Origin: Madurella fahalii
Taxonomy: Eukaryota > Ascomycota > Sordariomycetes > Sordariales
Length of the DNA: 64,000 bases
Assembly (NCBI GenBank): GCA_029876055.1
Contig: CM056878.1
Span: 558,001-622,000 of the forward strand
Direction of reading: 5' to 3'
The notes beneath the pieces were generated by a model that did not search any database, was not told the DNA's origin, and saw only the letters and a list, made by a program, of their open reading frames with translations. Both the position numbers and the translations under genes were made by a program. Of the stretch, positions 11,521 through 25,449 are shown in pieces. Positions within the stretch are counted from its first letter, which is position 1. Every line of letters starts with the position of its first letter.

Positions 11521-13168
11521 TCAAAGAGTTGTCAGTTCTGGGGTCCCTTCAGCACGTCGGGCAGAGAACCGCGTCTCCGCAAAACACTTTACAAGGCCTC
11601 CTTCCCGCTTCTCCTGCATGTGATATACCTTCGCTATGTCGTCAATTCGGAAACGATGTGTGAGCATGATGGTGGGATCGATTGTTCCGTTCTCGACCAT
11701 TTCGAGCAGCTCTTCCCAGTCTTGCCTGCTATTTAGCGCCTGCGTTGACAGAACATTATGTGCTTGGAATGGGACAGATTTACATTTGTGAACTGGAGAT
11801 TGGCCGCAACCAATGAGACGGATGCCACGCTCCATCAGAGAACCGATGTTGAAATGGTTGGTGACTACATATTTGTTAGAACAACCAGAAACTTTCAGTG
11901 TAATATGGCAAAGCACCGGTCAGCGGGTACTCACATCCCACATAGTCGCCAATGATGCCCACAGCCCCGAACTTCCTAGTCGACATAATACACTCGTTGA
12001 CCATCTCGCTCGTATCTTGCTCCGCTCCTATCATCAACTCTACCTTGTGGGCGAACCCCTTGGCGTACTCTCCACCAGTGGCATCGATGCTGACATCGAC
12101 TCCACCAGGGACCATCTCGTGGATCTTCGTATGCACGAGCTCACCCTTCCCGAGGGTCGTATAGTTGAGTGTCTCGAGACCCTCGATCTTGTCTTTCGCA
12201 TACTCGGTTCGCCAGTTGTTGTCAATGCCAATGACCCGCTTTGCTCCCTTCAGAAATGCCCACTTGCAAGCCATGAGACCGATGGGGCCAAGGCCCCAGA
12301 CAGCGACGCAGTCGTCTCTTTGGACTCCGGTGTAGGTCACGCTGTGATACGAGGTTGGCAACACGTCGGAGAGATAAATGCCTATCGTTGTTAATCAGTG
12401 CTTAGACAAGGCTACAGCCGTAAATGGAAACTGAGAGAGGCAGCTTGGTAAACAGACCACCGACCTTTCTCGTCGGGCACAGAATGGGGCAGCTTCATCA
12501 AGTTGTTCTCGGCGAGCGGAACCCTCACATACTCAGCCTGGCCGCCGGCATAGCCGCCAGTGAGGTGCGAATATCCAAAGATGCCGCCCATGCGGGACCC
12601 GTACATCTTCTCGTGAAGAGTTGAAGCGTTGGTGTTTTCGCAAGCCGTCGTGAGTTTCTGCTTGCAATACCGGCACTTTCCGCAAGAAATGACAAAACTG
12701 TTGACGACTCGCTCTCCGGGTTTGAGCTTGGTCACGGCTGAACCGACGGCTTCAACCACGCCGCAGAACTCATGGCCTAGGATGTCTCCTTTCTCGACCT
12801 GTACAATTTGACCGTGCATGATGTGAACATCACTGCCGCATACCGTCGTGCCGGTCACCCTCACAATCGCATCGCTATTCTCAACAATTCGTGGCTTGCT
12901 GGTTTCGACTGGAAAGCCGTTAGCTACTACTTGAGCACTCTCTCGTCACAGATGATTAAGGTTGTTATGAGGGAGCCGTGGGTTACAGACCAACGCGAAC
13001 ATCATTCTTGCCCATCCATGCCAGCGCCTTCATCTTCTCTCCGCTGTCGTCGGCATACTTTCCGCCTTCGCGATCTGGGTTAGATATATCCGTGCGCGTC
13101 GCTCGGTCTTCGTCGCCATGGCCGAGAGCTTTCTCGGCTTGCTTGGCTGCGAAATTTCCCAAGGACAT
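11521..13168 (-). CDS. Zinc-dependent alcohol dehydrogenase (MDR superfamily)
   Basis: NAD(P)-dependent medium-chain dehydrogenase of about 470 residues, four exons: 13168-12991, 12908-12465, 12381-11935, 11864-11521. Introns: 12990-12909 (GTCTGT, GCTAAC branch, CCAG), 12464-12382 (GTCGGT..GATAG), 11934-11865 (GTGAGT, TCTAACA, GTAG); phases agree. Catalytic zinc ligand region GTTVCGSDVHIMHG and GHEFCGVVEAVG, structural zinc cysteines CGKCRYCKQKLTTAC, and the Rossmann motif GLGPIG are present. The C-terminal part has the VTNHFNIGSLMERGIRLIGCGQSPVHK segment typical of the fungal glutathione-independent formaldehyde dehydrogenase-like group. An N-terminal extension of about 45 residues precedes the catalytic domain. 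The physiological substrate cannot be read from sequence. Looks intact. Confidence 0.9.
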
Positions 13169-14168
13169 GTTCGATTGTAAACGGTGAGACGTCTCAGGTG
13201 CTGATACCAGTAACTTTCCAGTGTAGAGGCTGTTGAACCGTCCTTATACCCGTAATTCTTGCCTAATGGTCAGGGCTTGGAATCAATGACATAAACATGA
13301 CGCTATGATACGACGTAGTAGTAAATAATTCCGTCTAAGCATCAACATCGGCACCACTACTGTTTTATAATCCAATTGCAAGCACCCCAACTTTCCAGCA
13401 ATATGTCCAGCTTGCCAATTCAACATCTTCGTTTCTCCTCCCATTTGCACCATGTCCGCGTGGTGCATCAAGATGAACGTGCCTGTTGCAGAACCACGAT
13501 ACGTCAATACCAAAGATCGACGTAGGAAGTTATATGTGGACAGCTATTTCAACTCGGCGAAATCCCGCATCCTCGGGCGAGGTGTAATTACTTCTTGTCG
13601 GAGATCAAGCCGCTGCCCTGTAATACTGAGTTTGTGTGACAACGGCCGATGAAAGCGGATTGGAGACAGTGCTCAATTCAGTGGGTTACCTTCGTTAGCC
13701 CTAAAGACCAACCGTCCCAATTACCCATACCCAGAGCAGCGCCCTCATCTTCCGAGAGTGATAGGGAGGGTATGGTAAATATTAGCTCCCCCCATGTCAG
13801 GTACTGTAGTTCCAACTCCGTCTTCTTGCCCGCGGGGAACCTTTGATGGGATACCCATGCTAATTATCGTATTATCAAGCCAATGACTACGAAGCACGTG
13901 GTCGAATAACCCCAGAACCCTGCATTTTCAGCGAGCACACAGTGCTTTCCTGGAGCCTGCTCTCTTTGATTCGCAGCACAATCAACTACTTTTGTTATTC
14001 CTGCCCGCCTTTCTTCATCATAGCCTAAATCCGTCTCCAAAGCATTCCTTCTGCGCTGGTCGGCCTTGTTTTCCTTTATTTCCCACAACCACGCAACGCG
14101 GCGAGAGTCAACAATTCACTCCGCAGCCCGCCTGCACAGCCGGCCTGAAAGCTAATTAAAAGGGTACT
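13169..14168. other. Intergenic, divergent promoters
   Basis: About 1 kb between the ADH and the CorA-like gene, which point away from each other. No gene recognised. Confidence 0.4.
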
Positions 14169-15584
14169 ATGGAGTGTATGAAATTGCTGGCACAGTCGGT
14201 TTCCGAAGAGGAGCAACGGTTTTCGGAACCGTGGCGTGACTACACGTACAGTGCAATTGAGCTGAGTATCTTGTCCGACGAGGTTGGCGGAGCTGTCGCC
14301 GACGACCGGGACGGTGCTGAACGCTCAGTGCTTCGTCACCTACATCCGGATGATCTACGTGACTGGCTCCTCGCAACCGAATACAATCCGCCAAAGCCAA
14401 TGCCGGAAGCAAGCTTGAAGCTCGTTTGCATTCCGCGACAGCTCGACATCACCCTCGTCATCTCCAAATCAACATTCACAGAGATCCTCGAGTCGATGAA
14501 GGCCAATCCAGTTGTAAAGTATCTGATATGTCGTGATTATGACGGCTTTCACGAATATCGTTGCGATGGCTTCCGGTTGACGCGGTTTATCGGTACTGCT
14601 CTCTACGCTCTTGTCTGGACTTTTGAACCCAGAACCATGACGACGATTGCGCTATTTCTAGACCGCCGTAAACAGACGTTTGACAAGTTTTGCAGCGCCC
14701 TATCGGCATACCAAAATCACATAAGCACGCCGTCGGTCCTCTGCTTCGTTTCCTGCCACTTCCTGTTGCAGTTCTACGACAGCGAGGCCGGAGGTTGGGA
14801 GCTAGACGCAATCCGGCATATCGAGGAACAAACGGGGTTTTGGCCACATGGCCTTGGCTGGCGCGGTGTCGAGCCCATTGATCTTGCCAAGAAGCTCAAC
14901 ATCAACCAGCTTACCAGCTGGCTACAGGCAATCAACGAAATCGCGACACATGCCGGTTCCCGGATCCGTCACCAGAAGGGTTCCACCTTCGTGCTTGAGA
15001 GGATTAGAATGGAGTACGAGACTCGCGAATATTACGGAGTTTCGGGTCACGCTCTGCGACGATATCAGGATAGTCTTGCGGCGCTCGCAGAGGTGATCCC
15101 GGCGTTAGAGCGGCAGTTGACCGTATATCTCGAGTACACAGCATACTTCAAGGAGAGGGCCGAACGCCTCTCGAGCGTGGTAATTGATGCCATTGAGCGC
15201 AGTTCTTTTCATTGGGAGGAAGTGAGTTAACGTGGTACATGGCGCTAGATGTTCGCACTCCTCACCCACCGGGACGCCGCCGCCAGCATCGACCTCGCAG
15301 CAGCAGCCAGAAAGGACAGTGCGTCCATGAAGACGGTGGCCGTCATGACCATGGCTTTCCTCCCGGCCACCTTCTTCGCTGCCTTGTTCGCTATGCCATC
15401 GCTACAGTGGGACCAGCCGAGGGTCGTGCAGGGCCGCTTCTGGGTCTACTGGGCCTTTACCTTGCCCACCACCGCCGCCGTATTTTTGGTATGGTTGCTT
15501 TTTACGGAGCGCAAGTCGATATCAGCGAAGATTGCAACGCGTATCGCGTTGCGAAAGCAGGGAAAGCGGCCTCCTGTGCCTTAA
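14169..15584 (+). CDS. CorA-like Mg2+ transporter-type membrane protein
   Basis: Two exons, 14169-15179 and 15249-15584, give 448 residues. The intron 15180-15248 (GTAATT donor, GTTAACG branch, GCTAG acceptor) joins ..RLSSV to MFALLTHRD in phase 0. The C-terminal third matches the fungal CorA-like pattern: an aspartate-rich helix (THRDAAASIDLAAAARKDSASMK), first membrane helix TVAVMTMAFLPATFFAALFAM, short loop PSLQWD, and second helix FWVYWAFTLPTTAAVFLVWLLF. The canonical GMN tip motif is not seen; AMPS takes its place, as is common in these fungal CorA-like proteins. The large N-terminal domain is cytosolic. Ion transport is inferred from family only; these proteins may have other roles. Confidence 0.8.
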
Positions 15585-15634
15585 CCGATACTTATGCACG
15601 GCAGAGCCTCTTCCAGTCATATAAGTATTTCCGC

Positions 15635-16094
15635 CTAGGGAGGAGAGTGACGGAGAAGTACTAAGTTCTTCGCTAAGTAACGGGTGGTTACACTCTCTAC
15701 AAGTTCTGCTTTGTGACGAGGTGCTAGTGGGAGACCTTGGGCAAACTTGTCAGTCAGCCAGTATCTGATCTCTTCTATTCGTATCTCATGCTGCCCCCGC
15801 TGATGCGTAATATAGGTGTACTCCGTGTCTGTACCGGCATCCACAAGGACTTGTTTAACTTGGCAAGCGCATTGCCGATCTTTACTATGTTCCAACCAGA
15901 ATACCACCTTCCACGGGTGGATCAAAAAGCACGTTAGAGTGGTTCGTCCAATAAATCCTCAATGCCGATTCACGTTGCGCAGACCCGGTTGGCAACTGTA
16001 TTAGCATCGTCATCGTGCTGTAGAACTCGTGTAACCATGCTTGACGATCATTGGCTAAGTGTCGAGGCTCTCCTGTCGGGTGGGGGAAATACAT
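15635..16094 (-). pseudogene. Possible degenerate coding fragment, unknown
   Basis: Two adjoining minus-strand frames (16094-15885 and 15925-15635) read like protein (HLANDRQAWLHEFYSTMTML; then HEIRIEEIRYWLTDKF, HKAELVESVTTRYLAKNL) and would join if one base were gained or lost near 15,900-15,925. I do not recognise a family. It may be a relic, or chance. Confidence 0.3.
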
Positions 16095-16344
16095 TCGGTA
16101 ACGGATGTATTCATCGACCTGCAGTGCCCGACGACATACGCCGGGAAGGGCGAGCCGATGCAGTTAGCTATATAAGTACTCATGTATCAATTCAGCCGGC
16201 AATGGATCGGTTTCGTTCCCGGTGTGGACCATAGGTGAAACCCCAAGCCCGTGGTTACTACTACTTGTACTCGGGTCGGCCCGCTGGCTCCGGTCACCTC
16301 GCCATACCAGCTGCCTTCGGCTACGAGTTTCATAATCATTCGCC

Positions 16345-18836
16345 ATGCATATTACATCGGCCCTTGGCCTCGCGGCATTGCCTATAACGCTGGCAGCTGC
16401 CTCGTTTGATGGCAACCTCAACTACCTCAGCCCTTCGAAACGGCACGTCAACCTCGGCATCGACGTCCCAGCCGTTTCGCGCCGAAGCGTAAAACGTGGC
16501 GCCGTGCCCTATCAACCGTCTGAGTTGAACTTCACGCACGGTATTGCGTCCGGTGACCCCTATCCAGATAGCGTAATCCTCTGGACACGAGTTGCGCCGT
16601 CCGCGGCTTCTGACTCCAGCAACGTGACTGTCGAGGGAACTGTGGCGTTGTACAACCACGAGACCGAGACGTACATCAAGGCCGACCCGAATCCTATCTG
16701 TGTGGAATGGAAGGTGTGGGAGGCTGCATCCGGAAGGTCTCAAGCTGGGCAGGGCTCGAACAATGGCCGGGTGGCATCCGAGGGCACCGCTTACACTACC
16801 AGCGACATTGACTATACTGTCAAGGTTTGTGAAACACCATCGTGTATAACTTGGAGTGTCTGGTTGACGAGGAGACAGGTCGAAGCAAAGGGTCTCAACC
16901 CCTTTACAACTTACAATTACCAGTTTACCATTTGCAACTCCAACAAGACCAGCCCAGTGGGAAGAACAAAGACTGCACCATCTGCCAACGCCGATCCTGA
17001 TGAGCTGAAATTGGCAGTTTTCTCGTGCAGCAACTATGGTAAGTTCAGTCGCTCGCTACGGCGGCGGAGAGTCCGCGCCGCGGCCTATACTTCTTCGTGG
17101 TGATTAAGGGATATTATTTTCACCTCACGCAACCACTGACCTCGAGTCCAGCGAACGGTTACTTCAACGCTTATGGTAATGCTGCGCGAAAGGACCAGCA
17201 CGACTACGTGGTATGAGCCACCAACAAATCCTTTGGCCGATATCAAATACACTGACTTCGGTTCACAAGGTTCATCTCGGGGATTACTTATATGAAAACG
17301 CCCAAGCTGGAGAACGGGCCCACAGTCCAAACCAACTTTTGTTCACTCTTTTGAGCTATCGTACTCGACACGGACAGGTTAGAACATCATTGCGCCGATA
17401 ATAAGAAAGATAGTTGACCTGAGAACCAGTATCGCTCAGACCCGGACCTGCAACTCCTAGCGCAAAACTTTGCTTGGATGACCACTTGGGATGACCACGG
17501 TATGAACCCCTGGTCTTCTCGATGAGTCTGAACCATCTTCTAATCTCTTCACGCATAGAGATTGCCAACAATGGTTACAGAGACGGCTTCAGCGCCTTGA
17601 ACAACACGGAAGAGTCTTTCCGCACGGACGGTCCGTCGATCAGCGTCGACCAACGCAAGATGAACGCCGTGAGGGCGTACTTCGAGTGGATGCCTATCCG
17701 GTAGGATATCTCCGTATGGGCCCTTGCCGGGTTCCTCGCTCACCGTCCTCTAGGCAGGTAGACTTGGACGACAACCTCCGCATCTGGCGTTCCTTCCAGA
17801 TGGGAAGTGTTCTAGACTTGATCATCCTGGACACACGCAACTATGACCGCAGCATCACCAGTCTGGGCTGGAATGACGATTATATCGACCTCATCCGCAA
17901 TGACGCATCCCGCACCCTGATGGGATCCCGCCAGGAGAATTGGTTCTATAACCAGCTAACCCATTCAGCCGAGCGTGGTGCCACATGGAGGGTTATCGGC
18001 AGCCAGATTATCTTCTCGCAGATTGCCGGATCCAACGGGCCCAGCGGCGACAACTGGAATGTGAGGATATATATCCGCTTGGACACTGGACTCTAAGCTA
18101 ACGTTGCTCATTCAGGGGTACATCGCCAACCGAAATCGGACTCTCCAGCATCTTTACGACAACAACATTGGCAACAACGTCTTCCTCGCCGGCGACAGCC
18201 ATCAGAACTGGGTACGCGGGCTCCTCTCCCTTAACTCACGAACTACTCTTGGATGAGACACTCCCTAACACGATGCAGGTCTCCGATGTTACCTGGCTAG
18301 GCGAGAAGCCGTACGACTCTGCGACCGGCGAGGGGTCTATCGGCGCTGAGTTTGCCGGCACAGCAGTCAGTTCCGGCGGGCAGAGCGGTCCGATTCTCAG
18401 AGCGAGGAACGCGTCACGCGCTCTCGTCGAGGACAATGAAGTGTTGCAATGGCAGGAAGGGTACTACCGAGGCTATTTTATCCTCTCAGCGAGTCAAGAG
18501 AGGCTAACGGTGCAGTTCTTTGGTGAGTGTTTAACCGATGCCCCGCAATGTGTCTGGATACCTCTATCGGTAGTATAGTTGGAGCCCAAGCTGATGATTG
18601 TTTGTTTTCCAACAGGCTCGCCAAGCGTTGCGAACCGCAATGCTTGGGATCTTCCCCTAGCTAACTTTACGGTATCCGCGGGCGAGAATCACCTGTCGCG
18701 CCCGGTTGCTGGCGGCAACGTTGAAGCAGGATTCCTGCGTGGGGGCACTACGACTGGTACGAACGTCACCCTGAACACGGAAACCGGGGAGTGGGACGTT
18801 GTCGGCTACGACACCATGTACATCCCCAGGGACTAA
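16345..18836 (+). CDS. PhoD-like metallophosphatase / phosphodiesterase, secreted
   Basis: Ten exons: 16345-16824, 16879-17038, 17152-17210, 17270-17377, 17430-17499, 17559-17700, 17754-18060, 18116-18211, 18279-18522, 18616-18836. Phases all agree and give 628 residues. It opens with a signal peptide (MHITSALGLAALPITLAAAS). The PhoD N-terminal domain starts at FTHGIASGDPYPDSVILWTRVAP. The metallophosphatase core follows with FSCSNYANGYFNAYGNAAR, HLGDYLYE, WDDHEIANNGYRDG, LDTRNYDRSI, GSQIIFSQ and AGDSHQNWVSD, the metal-binding Asp/His residues of the calcineurin-like fold. The C-terminal domain contains WQEGYYRGYFIL and RNAWDLPLANFTV. Such enzymes cleave phosphate esters and diesters outside the cell or in the wall. 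The first intron is 54 bp (in frame) and would be missed by simple ORF calling. Appears intact. Confidence 0.92.
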
Positions 18837-20172
18837 AAGGAGGCTCGGTCGAGGAATAAGTCAGGTATATCCTGTTAATTAGTACAGCACGACGGTTGGG
18901 ACCCACATCCGGTCGTTCCAGTCGAAGGACACATTCACCAACAATATGGTGTAAGTCCTGACTGACAACAACCAAGTCAAGGCCAAAATTGAACACCACA
19001 TAAGGTAGTTAGCTCAGATCAATGCTCTTTGACCGAGTTCCAACATGTAGCACACCAGCCCTTTGCCCCCTCTCTCCGCAGCCAGCCGCCTACCTAGGCA
19101 TAGACCGAAACCTGTTGATAAGTCCCGGATAAGACACCGTACTCTCCACGCCTGCCTCTTTCGCCTCTGCAATATTATCCTTGTTCTTGTTGAGTTGTAG
19201 GTGTAGTCAAGGCCGGTTGACATTACCGGGACAATGATGGCGCCCTATTGCTGGCAATCAGGCAATAATGACTAGCCAAAGCAAGTAGGATGATGACTGG
19301 ACCAAATGACTAAGGACATGGGTGATGATGTCGTGATACCTAGCTAGTGCCTAACTCAGGATCTGTATCATAGGTGTTGGTTTGCGGTTACGCAAATGTC
19401 AAGGGGATGGAACATCCCAACAGAATCCCTTTCCCCTGCTAGTAAGTTAGGTGGAAAGTGGGCTGGGTCTCTTTCGCCGCCAGCAACAGCCTCTCGCAAA
19501 ACCAATGCAAATATTGGACGAAGGCAGAAAATTTAAAGTTGAATGAGACCGCTAATAGAGCCGATGACCTGAAAGATTGGCATAAAAGTTTGCCACCATT
19601 GAACCACAGCGTACCCCGGCATCAGAATGCCGCTGTTTTCCGAGCGAGGTGAAAACCTCTGCATGCAAAAGCCGCGGGGAGAAGCGGCGGGAAGTGGGGC
19701 TGCTGCAGAAGCTGCAGTCCCCCGAGGCTGCGGGGCATTTAAACGTACCTGGGCTTGATTCAGATCCGACACTTGTAGTCGGAATCCGACTCGGGCTGTC
19801 GTAGAAGACGAAGGAAAGCTCCGGATATCTATTTTATAGCGTATCATCAACTGCCTTCCTGTGACATCAAATATTCTCCTAGCATAGAGTCATCGTGAAG
19901 GTTCAACCAAGGCAGTTGACCGATACACGTAAGTACGGTCCACCCCCAGATACTTCTTCGGCCCCGAGTCCCACTAGGCACGACAGCGCCCTTCTAGCGA
20001 TCCCCTGGCGACAATTGCAGGGCGGGCTTGGCACACAACTTGAAGAAATATTTCGGCGCATAACAACAGCGGAAATTCCCCATCCCCTCCATTACCAGCT
20101 CTTCAATCCGACACAATCTTCGTGACGGGCGGGAGGAATCGGTTCCGGAACAGTAGAGAGAGCGGGAGAGCC
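18837..20172. other. Intergenic
   Basis: About 1.3 kb. No gene, repeat or RNA recognised. Confidence 0.4.
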
Positions 20173-21994
<1,822 letters not shown>

Positions 21995-22404
21995 GTGAAC
22001 GACGGTCATGGCTGGATGAATGATGGTTGCACGGCCCATTTCTTGTTAAGGCATGGTGGACGGTTAAGAACAAAGTGAGATCCCGTTTTCAACATAGGAA
22101 CGGTATATTAGGAAAGGAAAAGTACATGTATAGATCAGCGTTCATGATATCTTATCCAGGCAAAAAGTTATCGTGGTTTTCAAAGTCTCTCCTCTTCGTT
22201 GAAACCCTTCCCATGTCACATTGAGCTAATTATAACGGCTATAAGCCGTAGAAGGTCTCGGCCACGGGAATCGCATCATGCACTTCCTGAATGGGTTGGA
22301 GTTTACGTGGGGTCTAACTCAGAATGATGCGAGGAAGGCTGGTATTATGTGGTTCGGATGATTGCTTAGGTATGTGACGTAAAACTGCCTTGCTGCCCCA
22401 ACCA
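21995..22404. other. Intergenic (convergent 3' ends)
   Basis: Nothing recognised between the MFS stop and the Dabb gene stop. Confidence 0.4.
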
Positions 22405-23008
22405 TCAGAAGCTCCCGTTCGTGAAGTCCAGTACGGTAACTTTCTTTACCAGCGGCTCAATCTCCTTCTTGAAATCTTGGTGAGCCGGGTCGTGCTCGAC
22501 ATAATATTCTCTGTCGTTCAAATTGGCGAACTGAACGACAAACCCATGTGTCAGGCCGTCCTACGATATTGATCAGATGGTTACCGGACGTCGCAGTGAT
22601 GAGTGAATGAGGGAGCCACGTACCTGCAAGCCCTCCTTCGAGTTGTCCCTGCCACCCGAGATGCTCTGAATGTAGGGGTACTGTGAGTTGCGCGAGAGGC
22701 ATTTGTCTTTGAGCGCCATCATTCTGGCGCATGCCTGGAAAAACGAAACGCCACGGCGTCAGCCGCGCAGCTAGCATAGGTCTACGACGGAATGGGATAC
22801 ATACCAGATCGACCGCCGCCGGGTCTGTATCCTGCTTGAATTCAAATAATACGACATGCGTGACAGCAGTGGCTGCGGCGGGCCTGAGGTTCGCCATGGA
22901 CGATGTTGCGAAACCAAGCGGGTTGAAGACCCAAAGCACGCCGACGATGCACGCGACACTGACGGCGATCCGAAGCACAAAGGCTTGGGCTCTTGTAATA
23001 TCAACCAT
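22405..23008 (-). CDS. Dabb (stress-responsive A/B barrel) domain protein with N-terminal membrane anchor
   Basis: Three exons, 23008-22805, 22734-22624, 22560-22405; all have lengths divisible by three and give 156 residues. Introns 22804-22735 (GTATGT..TTCCAG) and 22623-22561 (GTACGT..CGTAG). An N-terminal hydrophobic segment (FVLRIAVSVACIVGVLWVF) could be a signal anchor. The Dabb domain begins at AVTHVVLFEFKQDTDPAAVD and contains YIQSISGGRDNSKEGLQDG, LTHGFVVQFANLNDREYYVE and DPAHQDFKKEIEPLVKKV. The order of strands and helix and the HxxLF..K opening match Dabb proteins, which are small dimeric barrels; some bind hydrophobic ligands or act as cyclases. The exact role is unknown. A membrane anchor on a Dabb domain is a little unusual. 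Confidence 0.85.
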
Positions 23009-24440
23009 GGTTGACGTTGACTTGTGAGCGACGACTATGAGATTGAACGAGGCGGAACGAAACGGAACGAAATAAAAGCAATCGATGAGCCAGGCCGGGC
23101 TTTGGAGATTGCAGCAAATGCAAGGTTCTGGCGCAGTCCGAGGAAGGCCAATTCGCACGTGACGAGGCCGGATTCTAGCATGTACTGTAAGGTAGGTAAT
23201 TTCATGTTGTGCGCTGTAACGCAACATTCCGTTGCGGGGTCCAAATTTACCTCCCATCCAGGTATTGAGAGCTGAAAGATCGACCGATCACTGTCCAACT
23301 GCCGTTCGCATGGGGCAGGCTGCGGTCTATTAGTACACAGTGAGGTGGTTGTGCTATTGTCGCCGGGTCTAATGATATGAGATGAAGAAATGCGCTCCTC
23401 GAGTTGACCAACGCAGAGCCGAATCACGACTCTTGACCCTCCGTACTGGAGCCATACAGCCACAGAGCATAAACATCCCTATTCCGAACCAACAAACATG
23501 CCATGGGCGACCATATGCGTAGACGGCCGGCATGAGAAGTAACGAAGATTAGGTACCTAGTCAGGGCCATTCTTCGGCGTCGAGAGAGAAATGTTACGGC
23601 TTCTGCTGGGTTATTTATGCCTATACCTATGTCGGGACTAGCCCATCCCCGAAGAGCTACGCCGGCATCCTCACGATTACATCTCTGATGCCGGCCTGTA
23701 CACTACGGTTGTTCGGCAGGGCAGTTGCACCGCCAAGATAAGACCGGCTCTTAGCTAACGCGCGCACAGGGGTAAAATTCAACCAACCATGGATCCACCC
23801 TCCTAGCGAAGCCCATATTATCCCGTACTATGGTTGTAGGAGGAATTTGTGGCCGACAATAGTATAGCGTCTACGCCGCATTGAGCTACTATTAGCGTTA
23901 CTTTCGCGGTGGAGTGCGTGGCTCGAACACCGACAACCTTTCATTCAGCGGCTCCGTTCCACCAACCTGCATCAGGCTCAGTATTAACCTAGCTTGCTTA
24001 TACCATTGTAATCTCCCTCCTCTCCCCCCACCTAAAAAAAACCCTAGAATCTCCCGTCATCTCTACTATTTCGTTGTTCTTCCTACTCCTCATATACTCC
24101 TTGACTTATGATGATAGTATAACAACAGTTATACTTCTCTGAGGTAGACCAGGAAAGTGTTAATATATTCCTCAAGGATTATTTAGATAGTACTATAGTG
24201 TAATAATCAGCCCTTTGTTGCTCCAGATATATAAGTAGAGTATGATAGAATATAAACTACTTGGACTGAGTATATCTTCTCGCTTCTTTTCCAGGCTTCT
24301 CTAATACAAACTAAATATCAATATTACACTTTATAATAATATAACGTATTCTATATACGAATGTACTACACAGACGAATGTACCACTGAAAATTCTATAT
24401 ATAACCCTGAGAACTAGACCCTTGTTAACTCTGTTAACTA
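23009..24440. other. Intergenic, becoming AT-rich
   Basis: No gene recognised. From about 24,000 rightwards the base composition drops to AT-rich, TpA-rich sequence, marking entry into the transposon block. Confidence 0.45.
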
Positions 24441-24446
24441 TTTGTC

Positions 24447-24900
24447 AAAATGTCTATTGAGTTGGGGAAAACAGTCCCCAGAGGGCAGGGTCCCTCTGAT
24501 CAGAGGGACACAGTTGCTAGGATGGTGCCCAGGGGCTGGAACTTGCCGTGGGCCCATTTTTCTTTCGCACCATAAGTAGGGCCGTCCTGGCCATTGCTCC
24601 TTAGACAGGACAATCAATTCAGTACTTTTCTTCACACTTGTTGCAAGCTCAATTGACGAGCTCTCCTTGCGTGCAAAGCGATCTCCTTCTGATCAGAGGG
24701 AGCTCTATCTGCACATGTTGTTTTGACCTTGTTTAGGCTGCAGGGACCCGATTTATGGTAGTGTCGCCTGGCCTGTCTTGTCTATCTTGTCTGTCTGGCA
24801 TTTGGCCGTCTTTGCCCTCCCCTTTGATTTTGGTGGGTATGTGGGTGTAGATGTGTGTTTCTACACCATTTCACTATCTTCCATTGCACTATTGCAGGTA
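24447..24900 (+). repeat. LTR-like repeat A, copy 1
   Basis: Shares ordered blocks with 48,350-48,685: a perfect 18-bp palindrome TCCCTCTGATCAGAGGGA (24491-24508), CCTTAGACA downstream of a TATA-like stretch, a second palindrome core followed by GGGAGCTCTATCT (24,684-24,707), GCCCTCCCCT, and the end block CACCATTTCACTA (about 24,867-24,879). The order of promoter-like elements suggests a retrotransposon LTR or leader, in the same orientation as copy 2. No coding sequence attached was recognised. Confidence 0.55.
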
Positions 24901-25449
24901 TCCAAAGCTTCTAAACTAAGTCCCAGCTCAAACTATGGGAGTGCGCAGCAGGCGTTCGAAGTAATAGGGGTAGAATTAGTAGTTAGCTTCTAATGGGTCT
25001 GAGGAGGTGGCAAAGCTGCCTCCTGGCTAAATGGATCTCTAGTATTCGGTAGACGATCTTTACAGACCACAGAGAGAATTCTTTGAAGCCGTAGATAATT
25101 ATCATCGATATCCCGGCATCGGTTGAGGTATTAGAATGGATGGCAATCTACCTTCTGAACTAATGCCGTTTCCTTCGCATTAACTCGAGCTAACATTTCA
25201 TAAATACAAAAAGAGTCTATATTGAGCCCGAAGAACTCTGTTATAAGACTCTATAGGACTCCTCCCTCTAGAGTATTTGTTCAAGGATAACTAAGAAGCT
25301 AGCTTCTAATATTGATCTTGAAGAAGATTAATTGCCTATGGGGATAACTCCATAGCACAACTATCTATACTCCCAAGCCAGTTAGAATACAATATATTGC
25401 TAGGCAGAGGAGACTCTGAAAAAGAGGCTGCATCTTTGTACACTTCGTA

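Noticed and set aside
15222..15248. A 27-bp GTGAGT..TAG intron in the CorA-like gene
   Set aside because: Too short to splice, and the residues before it do not fit; a 69-bp intron starting at 15,180 gives a better family match.
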